A stretch of 64,000 bases of DNA from Cruorifilaria tuberocauda (taxonomy: Eukaryota > Nematoda > Chromadorea > Rhabditida > Onchocercidae), in the NCBI GenBank assembly GCA_013365365.1, contig JABVXU010000062.1, forward strand, positions 62,001-126,000, in the 5' to 3' direction. The notes beneath the pieces were generated by a model, which saw only the letters and a list, made by a program, of their open reading frames with translations, did no database searches and was not told the DNA's origin. Shown piece by piece: positions 15,001-26,900 of the stretch. Positions within the stretch are counted from its first letter, which is position 1. The number at the start of each line of letters is the position of its first letter. A program made the position numbers and the translations under genes.

Positions 15001-15172
15001 GTTCTGCATTTTAAAAATAACATGAGGAAGAAATGGAAATGTCTTAACAATAATTTTATTTTAGGGTATGACTGGATTCGGTGCTCCACGCGACGTGAAA
15101 GGCAAACATTTGAAGCGTATCTGGGAACTAGAATATCCGGAAGAAGCAGAAATTTCCCTTGATCGACTTTAG
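9016..15172 (+). CDS. unc-87: UNC-87 calponin-like repeat protein (actin-bundling muscle protein)
   Basis: Complete model of 10 exons: 9016-9049, 12682-12783, 13304-13413, 13562-13720, 13826-13906, 14061-14198, 14297-14470, 14555-14628, 14768-14918 and 15065-15172 (TAG). The coding sum is 1131 nt, 376 aa, close to the size I recall for C. elegans UNC-87. It has seven calponin-like (CLIK) repeats with the core GMTGFGxxR: the first is degenerate (LMTNFGTPR), the last is GMTGFGAPRD. Each is preceded by a QxGxNKxxSQK-type block. In the family these repeats bind and bundle F-actin and stabilise muscle filaments without a CH domain. The start MPAPAAPEQPQ follows a splice acceptor at 8988-8989, suggesting trans-splicing or a 5'UTR intron. 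Intron 1 is 3.6 kb. In-frame upstream coding at 12591-12681 (30 codons) could give an alternative N-terminus. Confidence 0.93.
10466..11590 (+). pseudogene. disrupted coding-like sequence in unc-87 intron 1 (possible relic or alternative 5' exons)
   Basis: This part of the first unc-87 intron is less AT-rich and more codon-like than its surroundings, but is broken by stops and frame changes. Protein-like stretches read on the + strand include YTSPVYSYLTDHSNTPNFRP just before a good donor at 10650 (phase 1, the same phase as the normal first exon), QQDFDFKYDFSLTHMDGND near 10705-10760, DYSDHEHSSLTQRQRSHSYY near 10895-10955 and WYRDGEENTENNYHRYPPRQ near 11280-11340. The 10466-10650 piece could be a working alternative first exon. 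The remainder looks decayed. The opposite strand is also open over much of this interval, so purely compositional openness cannot be excluded. No function is assigned. Confidence 0.3.
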
Positions 15173-15914
15173 TTTTCAACCTCCTTCCTACTCTTGAAGT
15201 TCCCTATGTTAAACTGATTAACTAAAATCTATGCCGGTTTTTTTTTTGCAGTCTTGTAAACCAAAGCATGCATTTATTAACTACAGCTTGTCTGGAAAGA
15301 GATGGAATTATTTTAATGATAAATTTTCAGTTTTTTCCTGTCCCATCTCTATCATCTATTTCATTGAATTTTTATTCTAAATTTGATACAAAAGACATAT
15401 ATGTCAACGAAAATTTTGTTCTTTCCATTAAAAATTTGCTAACTGCCAAAATTTTTGAATTATTAAATCTTTTAACTCTTCAATTTTCCGGAATTAAGTG
15501 AAAAAAATTTTACGTTTTATGTGCAGCTAAACTTCCAATTTTTTCCTTTCTTTTTGTCAGTGATTCATAACTACATTTTTTCTTTTTTTCAACGAATTGA
15601 TTGAGCTAGTCAAATAATTAATTAATTGTTACCTTTCATATTTCTTGTGTGACGAATGGTGTATGTAAGTGTACTTTATTCTATTATTAAAAAAATTTTC
15701 AAGTTAAATTTTACTCACGAAAAATTGTACATTTGAATATATAATGATAGTGGTTTTATAATTATGCTCTATTTATTGATGATAATATGATGTAGACGTT
15801 GCCACTTTTAAATGCATGTATTTTTCAAATGAAAAATCCTCTATTTCTGCAAGAAGACTGCCGAAATTATCGCTGCTATAACTTATATTGTTTAATTATG
15901 TCAAATTCAAAAAA
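15173..15914. other. 3' flank of unc-87
   Basis: T-rich sequence after the unc-87 stop, presumably 3'UTR and intergenic DNA. No exon or RNA gene was seen. Confidence 0.4.
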
Positions 15915-16085
15915 GCGATATTATTATTATCTATTATTATTAATTACTAATTATCATTATAACTATTATTGTTACTACTACATTACTATTGCTACTGCTA
16001 TTACCACTACTATTATAATTATCACTAATATTGCCGCTGCTTTTGCCACGATTTCTATTATTATTATTATGATTTTAATTGCTTA
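15915..16085 (+). repeat. imperfect (TTA/TAC)n-type trinucleotide microsatellite
   Basis: Degenerate run of TAT, TTA, ACT and ATT triplets. It generates a spurious open frame rich in Y, L, I and T on the + strand. The regular triplet phasing keeps one frame open, which explains the open frame without a gene. Confidence 0.8.
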
Positions 16086-18420
16086 TAGTTTATTATATAT
16101 GCATTATTTTCAATAGTTTGAGGGAAAAAATAGAAAAAACGCTACCGATTTGTTCACATGCAAAAAATTCGGCAACATTTCACTTCATTCATGGATTATA
16201 CAATACTGCTTGTTAGAATTTTTTCTATGAATTTCTAGAAGCTCTAGCAAATGTGCAAAAGAACCGTGAATTTTGAATGTTGTAATTTTGCTACAAATGT
16301 GATTAAGAACTGGAATTATTTTAAAATTAAGAATGATAGAAGATTAAAAAGGCTATTCCATCCGTACGCAAACTTTCGATATAATTCAATTCAGAAGAAA
16401 ACAGGAATCATTTGCTTATTTAAATATACGAATAGATTCGATTGAAAATACCAATCAAACTTCTCATTAACAAATTATTTTTTGTGTATACAACTTTTGT
16501 CAACATCAATCTTACAATGTCAGAAATCTTTTGTTCGAACAACTCAATTAACAGATAAATTTAAGTTGACGAATCATAAGAATTCCAAGCAATGTGAGAG
16601 GAGAGAGCAGTGTCGGAAGCTCAAACAAAAATTGCTATTCGCAGAAGTCTTTACTTCATAGAATTTTCTTATCACTAAATGAATTATCCATGTCAGTTCC
16701 TTACTCGAATTGTAGCATACAATCAGCTTAAGTGAAACATGAAACAAACATCAAACAGTCTATCTAGCAAGAAAATATCACTCAGCTAGCAGCGAAATTT
16801 AAAACATTCTGTCTGTCAAGCGTAGTATCTCAGTTATCATCCACGATAAACGATCTTATTTTTCCATCATTCGATATTTAGTAGAAGTCAATAGTGACCA
16901 TTTGTAAACAAACAGCATTCCTGCGTTTGAGTATATCATTAATTGGAAAATTCGCATATTCTATTGACAGTATTCTTTCACTTTTCAATCGATGTTGACA
17001 ATATTCTTTCATTTTTCAATCGATATCCTTACTATTCTAATCTATAAATTAAAATATTGAAATTTCAAATACACAATTTTCATTCTGAAGTTAGAAACTT
17101 TTGGCAAAATGAAGCTGAAAATTCCAATAGCTTCTCATTACTTAATTGATAGTGTAGGCTTCGTACTTGAAATTATTTCCTATGCTTTTAATAATTTTCA
17201 TGATGTGATATTTTGTACAGATACTTCGAAATTGCCAATTAATGAGAAATTAAGTTTAACAAATGATAAATTGTTTAAAACAAAGAAGCATATTTTGAAC
17301 ATAGTGATCATCATGAGTTTCCCTTCCTTGAGATTTTTCATAGGATAAAAAATTCTGAAGTTAAATTGAGATGACTAGTAACTGTTTGTTAGCTTAGATA
17401 TCGCATAATCATTTTTCGTTGAGCATTCATTTCTATCTCTAATGATAGCAGATTGATTCCAATCATCAATTGATCATATTAATACAGTAAAAATTATTTG
17501 CAACAAAACAATGAAGTCACGAAAGCTATATCATTTGGCTAAAGAAAGAAAAAAAAGGAAGTAGGTGGAAATGAAGAATTATTAGCAGCTATTTGTCTAT
17601 TGTCACCGTTCTAAAAATAAAACAAAGTGAATAGATCAATATTTCATCTGTACTTTGTTTCATTTCTACCAAGTAGCAGTAGCTATTCTGTAATGCTTTT
17701 AGGATGAAGCAGAGGGGTAGAGGTGGAGTGGAAGTTTTTATAACACCTCGAGCAAACTATCACAATCATCAATACGAATACGAATCATTTCCATATCATT
17801 TCATTTTAGTTTACTATTGTAGTGCTATCAATAGCTGCCGGATTCCTTCCTGAATTGATCAGGCAACGTGAATAAGCTTACTCGTGCCGAATGACCAACA
17901 TTACTTCATCCACTTCATGTTCGTTCCCTTTTTATTTTTCATAATATTATGAAGAGTGATCTTTATTCTGGAAATTCTTGTCAAAAGATAATACTTGAGT
18001 ACATTAATTTCTGACCTTTTTATTAGATTCATTTTAATTACTTCTTTAGCAATTAAAAATTCGCTAACATGAGGGATTATCTTCCGTTTTTATTAAATCT
18101 AATCAGTGCGAGTATTAATGAATAAATGTCTCGCCTCTAAAATCCTATATAAATACTATTCCATGCATATTCACATTAGATAAACGGATAACTTTATGAA
18201 ATTTAAGTTAAAGTTGTTTTCTATCCAACTTGATTAGTTAGTAAATAGAATATATTGATTTCGTTAGTTTCCGAAATATTTGTAAGTTTGTAGCCCAAGA
18301 AATTCAATTATCAACAAAATTGTTGATGAAAATGAGATTTCTGAGTTTTCCTGAAGTATCGATTAGTCATTTAATTGCAATCATTAGCGTCGACTATGCT
18401 TTAAATTCAAAAATTTGCTC
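16086..18420. other. intergenic region between unc-87 and its paralog
   Basis: AT-rich DNA with no supported exon. The first exon or promoter of the downstream calponin-like paralog should lie here but could not be placed. The only structure seen is the two-copy tandem repeat at 16964-17025. Confidence 0.4.
16964..17025 (+). repeat. two-copy 31-bp tandem repeat
   Basis: The units 16964-16994 and 16995-17025 each start TTGACA and contain ATTCTTTCA..TTTTCAATCGAT. They differ at about three positions. Confidence 0.85.
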
Positions 18421-19778
18421 CTTTTCACAGGGATAAATTGTAGTATTCAATCTCACTTCATTGCAGTAACTACACAAAGTGGCTTAAAAATTGCTCAGGT
18501 AGAGGCACCGCTTGCAACAGAAATTCAACGACGTACGCGTAGCGGCAAATTCACTCTCAGACAATTACGACAAACTGATGATTTGATACAACTACAATCA
18601 GCGACGAATCAATTCGATTCACAAAAAGTTAGCCAATCTAGAATAAGAATTAATTAGAATAGAATTCATACTTTTTCTCATTCGATTCAAAGTTAGATAA
18701 CATAAGAACGAAGTCTCCATGAGAAAAGTCTTCTTTATTTGTTCCAAATTAGAGCAACTAACAAGAGAAAGGGTGAAATAGATGGAAAACTGATATCATC
18801 CTGCCATAAAAATTTAAGATAAAATCATTCACTTTCTTTTCGAACTTTGAACAGTCCCGAACTTGCCTACTTTAGTATTAGTTAAAAATTACAACTTTTC
18901 AAAATCTTTTTAGACTCTAAATAAGATTTGCTAAATAGAATTAAATAAATATATTCTAAAAGGAATTTTTTAATTAATCAGAATTCGAGTAATTCTTCAA
19001 AAAATTTTTCCATAAATCCATTCGTGAATTCTTGCGCAATAGCATATTTTTTAACCATTTTGTCAACTCAAGGAAATTTGTAAAATGTTGGAGAAAGTCT
19101 AATATTCTAATGAAATTAGTTTCCTTGGGAAGCAATCAAATTTTGAGGAAAAAATTATGCAAAATTTTGTTTAAAAATAAAAAAAAATGAAGAATTACAC
19201 ATCATAAATAGATGATTCGTGATAATTTGATGATTATTATTCATAATTGTAAAATTCTGAAGCATTTACAAACTTTCTGATTCGATCCCTCGTTCTAAGC
19301 AGATTGATATCACTATAGAAGCATCGAATTTCCCTATTATGTATGAATTTTTTTGAAGAAAATTCTTTGCATAAAGTTTTTAAAGGTAATTTAATTAATT
19401 GAACATTAACTTTTCGTTTTTCAAAAACAGTTTTCCGATTGAGATAAGATAAACTGATTTACTTTTACAAGTACATTATTCATACAGAATAGTATTCGTA
19501 AACTTACAGGGTAAAACAGGTTTTGGTATACTTCATAATACTGCTCTTAACGTGCTATTTGCTGGTAATGGTAAAAAATGGACAATTGAACAATTGAGAG
19601 CTACCGATTCAGTCATTCGATTACAGTCCGGAACTAATAAATATGATTCACATGTAAATCCAGTCTAAAAGAAGATTAATTGCAATTGGAGGAGAAAAGA
19701 GATGTGATCACAAATTTTTAGAAAGGAAATACTTGTTTCGGAACACTACGTGATGTTAGAGGGAAACATTTGAAATGA
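18421..19778 (+). CDS. short CLIK (calponin-like) paralog of unc-87, truncated and partly degenerate
   Basis: Three exons with matching phase 0: about 18421-18627, 19510-19653 and 19722-19778 (TGA). The first encodes a block aligned with unc-87 exon 2 (FTLRQLRQTDD against WTLAQLRQTDG) followed by LIQLQSATNQFDSQK. The second starts GKTGFGILHNTA, repeats a WTIEQLRATDSVIRLQSGTN block and ends NKYDSH. The third gives GNTCFGTLRDVRGKHLK and then stops. The repeat cores are eroded (GMTGFGT has become GKTGFGI and GNTCFGT). Past the stop the DNA still reads LWELEFPEE, matching the LKRIWELEYPEE tail of unc-87, so the stop replaced a sense codon at a homologous position. No start codon could be fixed. 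It is either a shortened gene or a decaying tandem duplicate. Confidence 0.6.
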
Positions 19779-20999
19779 CTTTGGGAATTAGAGTTCCCGG
19801 AGGAGAGGATGAAAGAAATCCTGCAAATATAAATGCAGCGTACAAAATTCCTCTAAAGAGCCGCTAACTGCATCGCCAAAACCAATTTTTCATTAAATTT
19901 TAATTATTATTATAGAAATAAAAGATAAACTGCAAGTTAAACGATGGCTACATTATTTATATTTATTGCACTTGTAACTTCCTGAAGAATATTTCACAGT
20001 GGCCTATAATATAGCAAATTTCGTACTTGCAAATACCTAAGTTTATGAGAATGAAGAAGTAAGTGAACAGTGAAATCTGTTTAATTACCAAATTCTTGCT
20101 CAATTAAGTGGTATTTCATTTCTAAAAACTCTCTTACTTTTTTTAATATTTAAAAAGCAAAAAAAAAACTTCCTACATTTCCCATTAGACACATATTTTT
20201 CTTATCAGTAGCTTCCTTATTCCATTTTAGCAAATGAAGGATGAATGATAAGGTAGTAAATTTTCTTAATCTATGTTACAATTGGATCATCGAACTTCTT
20301 GTTTTACAAGATAAAAAACTGGAAAATCAATATCGGGATCTTCATCATTTCGGTTATAAAATTTGTATTAAACAGATTTAAATATTAGTGTTTAGATAAA
20401 ACTCTTAAAATTAGTTTCAGCAAGACTATTAAGAACAAAAGCGAAGAAGAAGTTATACATTAACTAGTTTGTGGAATGTTCCATGACTTTCCAATTAACG
20501 TTGAGAAGCTAATCGGTGAATTTAGAACTGATGTAATCATTTTCATTAATCAATAATACACACTTATTTTTTATACCTAAAAGAACTCTCTGTCGCTACT
20601 TTTCAGTTCGTCATCCACGATCTAATATTATTTTAACCAAAATTGGCTGTTATTAACATTTATCTTTGAATTGTCATTTTGTAAAGGCACAAAAAAAAGT
20701 TCATTTTTAAAATTCATACTGAAGACAGCCATATCTTAATGACATTTCTGAATTACTGGAATCAATCAATTAAGAGTTCAAAAAAGTTCCTTGAATTTTC
20801 CACACAATTTTTTTACTGAATTTTGCATTTCTTCCCCTTCAGGTGAGTATAATAAACTCGAAAATAAAAATTATTTAATCAGGAAATTATTTTATTTATT
20901 CAAAATATTCTGATATATACGTTCACCACCTCTAATAAGGCATTAGGGCAGATAAAATCTATTGGACATAAAATTGTTGAGTCGTCGAAATTTACTAGG
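19779..20999. other. relic tail of the paralog, then AT-rich intergenic DNA with a retroelement remnant
   Basis: 19779-19831 continues the frame of the calponin-like paralog beyond its stop. From about 20000 to 20930 nothing is recognisable. About 20905-20999 encodes, on the minus strand and in a shifted frame, more BEL/Pao-like pol sequence continuing the integrase fragment to the right. Confidence 0.45.
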
Positions 21000-22010
21000 T
21001 TAGTGGGCGGTTATTATAATACTTTCTATTTCTATCACCAAGGTAATTATATCCTTCTCCTTTAATAATCTTCTACCAATAGCCCTCCTGAAAGCACCCT
21101 TTGTAATACCTACTATTCTTTCATAGATTCCTCCGCTCCAGGGTGCCTTCGGTGTTATATTCCTCCATATTATTCTTTTCCCTATGAGAAAATTTGCCAA
21201 CTGTGATTCTTGGTTTTTAATGGCGCGAAAAACTAGCTGGAATTGGCTAGCATTATCTGAGAGAATCAACTCTCGATAGCCTCGTCGCGCTACGAATCTT
21301 CGGAGCGTAGTCAGAAAATTTTCTGCGGATAAATCTTCTACTAATTCTAAATGCACCGCGCGAGTTGTGAAGCATGTGAATAGTGCTATCCATCTTTTCA
21401 CCAATCCATTTTCAGTTTTAGCATTAACAGGACCTAAATAGTCCAGTCCGATCCGTGCGAACGTTCTAGAACGTTCAATTCGGGATTCTGGATAATTTGG
21501 CATTGGTGGCAGTTTGAACGGTTTGGTTTTCCATCTTTTGCACCCATAACATTTATTCAACACTCGCTTGACTTCCGCTCTTCCTTTAGGTATCCAATAC
21601 AACCGTTTCAACTCAGAAATTGTGTGGGGAATGCCTCCATGGTGAATTCTTTCATGGTTTGTTTGGATAATGGTTTCTGTTATCCGATTATGTCTGGGGA
21701 GACATATTAAATATGAGGTACAGCTGTCATGAGTTGGAAATTGCAACCGACCCTTACATCTCCATAATCCATTCATGTAATACAAATTGTACTTCTCCAT
21801 TTCTTCTCCCGATAATCCTTCAGTTTGAGCTTGACTAAGCAACAATTCTACCGCGAAGTCGTATTCATATAGAGTGATTTGGGTTCCGTGTGATATATTG
21901 CTTAACAAAAAAGGAAATTTATCCTTGGATACTAATTTAAGAAATTTTAAGACTCTTACGGTAGTTCGAACCATTTCGTGACTAATTGCTGAACCGATTC
22001 GCATCGACAA
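21000..22010 (-). mobile_element. BEL/Pao-type LTR retrotransposon fragment, integrase region of pol
   Basis: A 336-codon open frame on the minus strand. It has an H2C2 zinc-binding integrase N-domain (His around residues 119 and 123-124, Cys at 154 and 157) followed by an rve core with GLDYLGP (Asp 190), LSDNASQF (Asp 252) and GGIYERIV (Glu 297): the D,D,E triad is complete. The spacing and the LDYLGP and LSDNAxxF signatures are typical of the Pao/BEL clade rather than Ty3/Gypsy. No protease, reverse transcriptase or RNase H is seen to the right (5' on this strand), and no LTR was found beside it. The frame breaks at about 21000 by an indel; the family's conserved continuation is still present in another frame. 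It is a dead, 5'-truncated copy. Confidence 0.9.
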
Positions 22011-23429
22011 TTCTGATTAATGGTTTACTCGTGCTGTGTTTAATCTTATTTTTTTAATCAGGAATAAATATCGAATACAAAGCAACGAATGAGTAAATAG
22101 GAAATGACCCATGAAGCTCTAATATTGCGTGTAAGATTTATAGACACATTTATTTCAGAATGTGCCCTAATGACTAACATCAACAAAACAAACATTCATT
22201 ACTCTTACATCAATCCAATATTTCAGTATTTTCTATCAAATAGCATTGAATTGGAATCACTTCCTGAATAATGAACGTAGCATCACGTGGGATAAGAATC
22301 CTGATTACCCAGTAGCTGTCGGAAAATCCAAGTATTTAAATTCTTTTCAATAATTCATCATTTGTTATAAAATTAAGTTAGCAAATTTCATCATAAAAAC
22401 TCTTTTATAGAAATTGTTCTATATCATCATTTATCCACTGCCAGTCGAATGTAACTCACTTAAAAGGAAAATGTTAAATCCGTCGATGATGAAATTATGT
22501 TAGGAAATCTCATGCATAGATAAGCTCAGTTAAGGTGGATCGTATACTCTCAAATTATTATCACTTCGCTTCATTATTTCATCATTATTTTTAAAGGATG
22601 ACTGATGGTTAATTTACCGCTTCTTAACCACAGTTTCATCATCTTTGAGGGATAGTGGGGAACGATTCTCATTTCAATTGTTCCAATTAACTCATATATT
22701 CTAGACCTTCACTCTTCAGGCCATATCGGTCCACCATTTTAAGTTTTGCTTTCTGCTCTATCATTTTATCATGGGCGTTATTCTACCAAAAACCATCCAG
22801 AGATCACTTATAAAGTATAACCATCCTTTTGACTGGTTGTTGTAATCAAATCTTCTACTGAATAAAGCATAACGTTGGTTCGTGCCAAATTAAATCTTCA
22901 ACTAAGTGAGGGACTTCAAGGAACAAAACCTCGTAAATAATTTATTTGTGAATCAAACTAAAAAATCAAATAAACAATAGTAGCAAATAATCGGATATTA
23001 TTTAATATTCGTTAGATTTCTTGAAATCTCCAGCCTTCAGACCTAAAAACTTTAATCAAAATTCAATCCTTAATAGCTCTTCTGCCTTCTTCCATCTCGT
23101 CACTTAAGATTAAGATAACATTAGAATGCAGAACTTTTTCCTTCAAGTATAACACTTGTAAAAAGTGCAATTGAGGATTAGTTTCAAAATAATTATTTAA
23201 AAGTTTATTTTCAAATCAAAAAATTGATAATTAATACAACAACTATTAAAAATTTTTTGATTTTTACAAATGTTATAATAATTTTTAGTGATGAAAAAAA
23301 GATGATTTTCATTTTTTAAATATGTTTTTGATTTTAAAAAATGGTTCTGAAGAATAAATATGGAACAATTCAGCACTGCACAGTTTAGCAAAAAACGAAG
23401 CGAAATTTAGAGAGTATTAATGTAACATC
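22011..23429. other. intergenic region, nothing recognised
   Basis: AT-rich sequence with no exon, RNA gene or clear repeat. It should contain the missing 5' part of the BEL/Pao element if that survived, but no reverse-transcriptase motif was seen. Confidence 0.4.
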
Positions 23430-23788
23430 TCAAAGATGTTCTTTTATTTGTGGAAGAATGGTAGCTAGTAAATAAGTATAAAAAAATACTTCCATAAGTT
23501 TCAATCCGATGGTGAAAAAAATTATCGGCACAAATAGTATGGAAGTGAAAATAACTGTAGCAATTCCGGATTTCTTGGCGCCTAAAAAATGAAACGGAAA
23601 ATGTAAAAACATTTCTATTGATGAAAAATGATAGGATTTGAACAGCAATAGAATACGATCATATGCCGAATTCCATACCATACCATAAACGTAGTAATGA
23701 AAGTCAGAAGTGATATAACTATACTACCCAAAAATGATGTTACGCTGCAATAGTTTTGAGGAATCTTGATTGGATTGACAGTGTACAT
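23430..23788 (-). CDS. possible small hydrophobic membrane protein, two exons
   Basis: A minus-strand model joins 23788-23725 (ATG at 23788) to 23581-23430 (TGA). The intron has a GTATAG donor and a TTTTTTAG acceptor, and the phases match (1). The product is about 71 aa: a short N-terminus starting MYTVNPIK, a basic AKKSG turn, then one or two hydrophobic segments (IATVIFTSILFVPIIFFTIG). The AKKSG plus a single long hydrophobic segment resembles small inner-mitochondrial-membrane subunits in general form, but I recognise no family. Support is limited to open frame, splice signals and composition. AT-rich noncoding DNA also encodes hydrophobic peptides, so this may be false. Confidence 0.25.
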
Positions 23789-23846
23789 TACACGGATCAG
23801 AAGTCATAAGATGAATAAGGACAAGAGGAAGCGGAAAGTGAGGAAC

Positions 23847-23882
23847 GGGGTATAGGATAGGGGATGGAGGGTTAGGGCTGGG
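23847..23882 (+). promoter_or_regulatory. G-quadruplex-type G-rich tract upstream of BDP1
   Basis: Five runs of three or more G (23847-23850, 23860-23863, 23869-23871, 23875-23877, 23880-23882) lie within 36 nt on the + strand, separated by short loops. The tract is embedded in a longer purine-rich stretch (about 23820-23900) and lies about 110 nt before the BDP1 start. This density is exceptional in so AT-rich a window. Confidence 0.55.
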
Positions 23883-23990
23883 TGGAGTTTGCGAGAGTTT
23901 TGGGATAGGTGGGATTCGGTGTTCTCGTTACTTATTATTTCCATCATCATTTATTCAGATCGTCAGCGATCAAGTAGCAGTACTGGTTTA

Positions 23991-26900
23991 ATGATGTCGC
24001 GTCGTTGTCGCATACAGGTAGGATCTGTTTGTGGGTTTTGTTACACGTACTATTTTTATCTATATTTATAGCAAATCAGAATCTTTGAAAATAAATTAAC
24101 CCTCTACTTACAACGTTAGTCTGCTTATGTGATCATTCTTTTGTAATAATTTGCCCTTTATAACATTAGATTTGCTTATTCTTCGTTATGAATAATTTGG
24201 CGTTTTTTGCAGGTACGTCCAAATGTTGCCAGTGGAGCAAAAAAAAGTATGCCATTAAAACCAAGACCTGCTTCCCCAATTAAATTGCAATCAGATGGTG
24301 TTTTGTCCTCCACAGTAGTGGTGCCGGAGGAAAAAAGTATAATAGAAATGAAGACCTCAGAGACAGTTGCTACTGAAGTCCAAGAATTACAGTTCATATC
24401 TGTCAGTTCCGAATCGATTTCAAATGATGAAGCAAACACAGGAATAGGTAATAGAAAATTAAATTTAGTCCTGAAATCATATAAATTAAATTCTTATCCA
24501 GATGACATAGAAAATTTCGGGGAATATTGGAGAACGATAATCTTTTTGCTTTTCGTTATGCTTAAGTAATTGATTTTTCCGTCTAACGGAAGTTTACATG
24601 CGCTTATTTCCTGTCAAAATTCTAGATCAGAAATCAAAACTTCAATCTTTTAGGTAAAGCTTCATTGGCCAGTGACTATGCAACCGATTCACTGCTACTT
24701 TTAAAAACACCTCAACTAATTCGTAAGTCTCATGGTAATTCTCCGTCTAAATCATTTAAACCACATTCGTCACTAAAATCACCAATCAGTGTTGCAGGCT
24801 CCATGTAAGTTTTTTAAATTGATGTCCTAATATTTTTTGATAGATTTGTAGAATATTAATTGAATTTGCTGAACTCATTGTTTTTGACGATAAAACACGG
24901 ATTATTGTTTCTTAAATTTAGTGATAGTATGTTCATGTATATATGAAGTTCATTCACGTGTTTCTGTTGGTATCTGTTGGCATTTAATTTTTACTGCTAA
25001 AATTAATTAAAATTTGGACCTAGAGACAAATTCAGAAATTTTTAAATTTCATATTGGATTTTATAAATGAGAAATTTTCAGCGCTTTATCTGACACTGAA
25101 CAGTCGCTTACACAGCGTTCGAGGATTGTATCTTCCGTTTCCCCAAGCAAGAATGATCATCCACCAAAAGTGAGGTATATGAATCAAATATTTAACGAGT
25201 CGCTATCTACATTACCAATTTTCACTGCTTTAATTGATCGATTTTTTTAATAAATATTCAGGCACTGTCGTGTTTCAGGAAAAAATTTACGGGCAGTGAG
25301 CCTTTAGACCCAAAAACGATGACTATGCAAGATTTAATTTTTTGGAATCCAAAGAATGAGAAAGTAATCTTAATTTTACTTTTCTTGTGTTTTTATTACA
25401 TACAATGTTACTTATATTTTTTGCTAATTTCTACATGTTACGAATGGTAGAACTTAGCTCTTCATCAACTTTAAACTTCTTATTATAGAGACTGCATGAA
25501 GATTCTCGAAAAACGAGGAAAGAGGATATAACAGATTTGGAAATTGTAGGAAAAAGTGATGTTGATAGCAAGCAGAAAAGAATCCAAAAATCTGCTTTTG
25601 CTGCCCCGCAGGTAACAAATGCATTATTTTAAATTGTTTAAATTACCATATGGAATATACCTGTTGAAAAGTCTTCTATTTATATTTTTATTCAAATAGA
25701 AATTTTCAGGTGAAAATAGCGGCTGATGGTTCTTTGGTTATTGATGAATCGAGTTTAACGATTACGAACGAAAATGAATCGAATGTTTGGGAAACTGTAG
25801 AAGAAGTGTGTTAGATATTTCGTTAATTATAAGAAACATGAGACTTCATACGTAGTTTTTGAAGGACAGAAAGTAATTTTTTCTTGACAGGGTAGAGTGG
25901 TATATATTGTCTTCATGTTTTCTCCTTAAAAAAGAGAATTTTCATTGTTGTTATTTTTTATAGGATCGCTCAAACAAGAAACTTAATTCAATGAGCTTTC
26001 GAAAGAGGCCATTTTGCAGAGGCAATCCATGGAGTGAATTAGAAACGGATCTTTTTTATGACATTTTAAGGCAGTTCTTTCTCAGTTTCCATCTCAAATA
26101 ATGTCATTACTTGTAATCTAGGCATTAATTATTAATTATATTATTTCCATTGAGTATGTTTGTTTCTAATTTTAATAAAGTGTGTTCTTATATTTCTTTA
26201 TTCTTAATTTAGGTATTTTAGAGCCACAGGCCCAGATTTTGGGTTGATGCATGAGTTCTTCCCTTCTCGAACACGACTGGAATTGAAATCCAAGTATAAT
26301 AGAGAAGAAAGGTTCAACTGGACTCGATTAAATCAGGTATTTACTTTGGTATACCTCAATTTATCCGATTTAAATTTCGTGCTTCTAGTGAAGAAGCAAA
26401 TGTCTTCACGCAAATCTTCTAGTGAGCAAATGTTTAAAAAAAGGGTATATTTCAGGCTATGGCAATGCCAACATTGTTGTCTGATGCCTTATATTCGCAT
26501 GCAAATGAAATCATCGATAGGATTAAGGAAAAAGAAATCAAGAAAAAGGTGTCCAAAAAGAACGGCGCCGGTAGTGATGTCATGAGCGAAGTAGCTGCAG
26601 TAAACCTTGATAATTTTTAGTCCGTGTATATTTTAAGAGTTTCAAATTTCTTTGAATGTAGCTAAGCATAATTCTTCAACTTATTGATTGTGTTTTGCTT
26701 AGATGTTTTTTCATGTCAACTCAGAAATTTCTTTAGGTTGACTGGAATGAAGAAGGGGCTAATTTGGAGGCAGAAGCTGAGGAGGCTATTTTGAAGCTGT
26801 TAGAAGACGAGTAAGTTAACCGAGATTATGTGAAATTTTGATGAATTTTGAATAGAGTGGGATAGTTGTTACCAATGAAAATTTTGCAGAGAACAACTGG

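Noticed and set aside
15799..16116. 105-codon + strand open frame rich in Y, I and T
   Set aside because: It is the translation of a triplet microsatellite.
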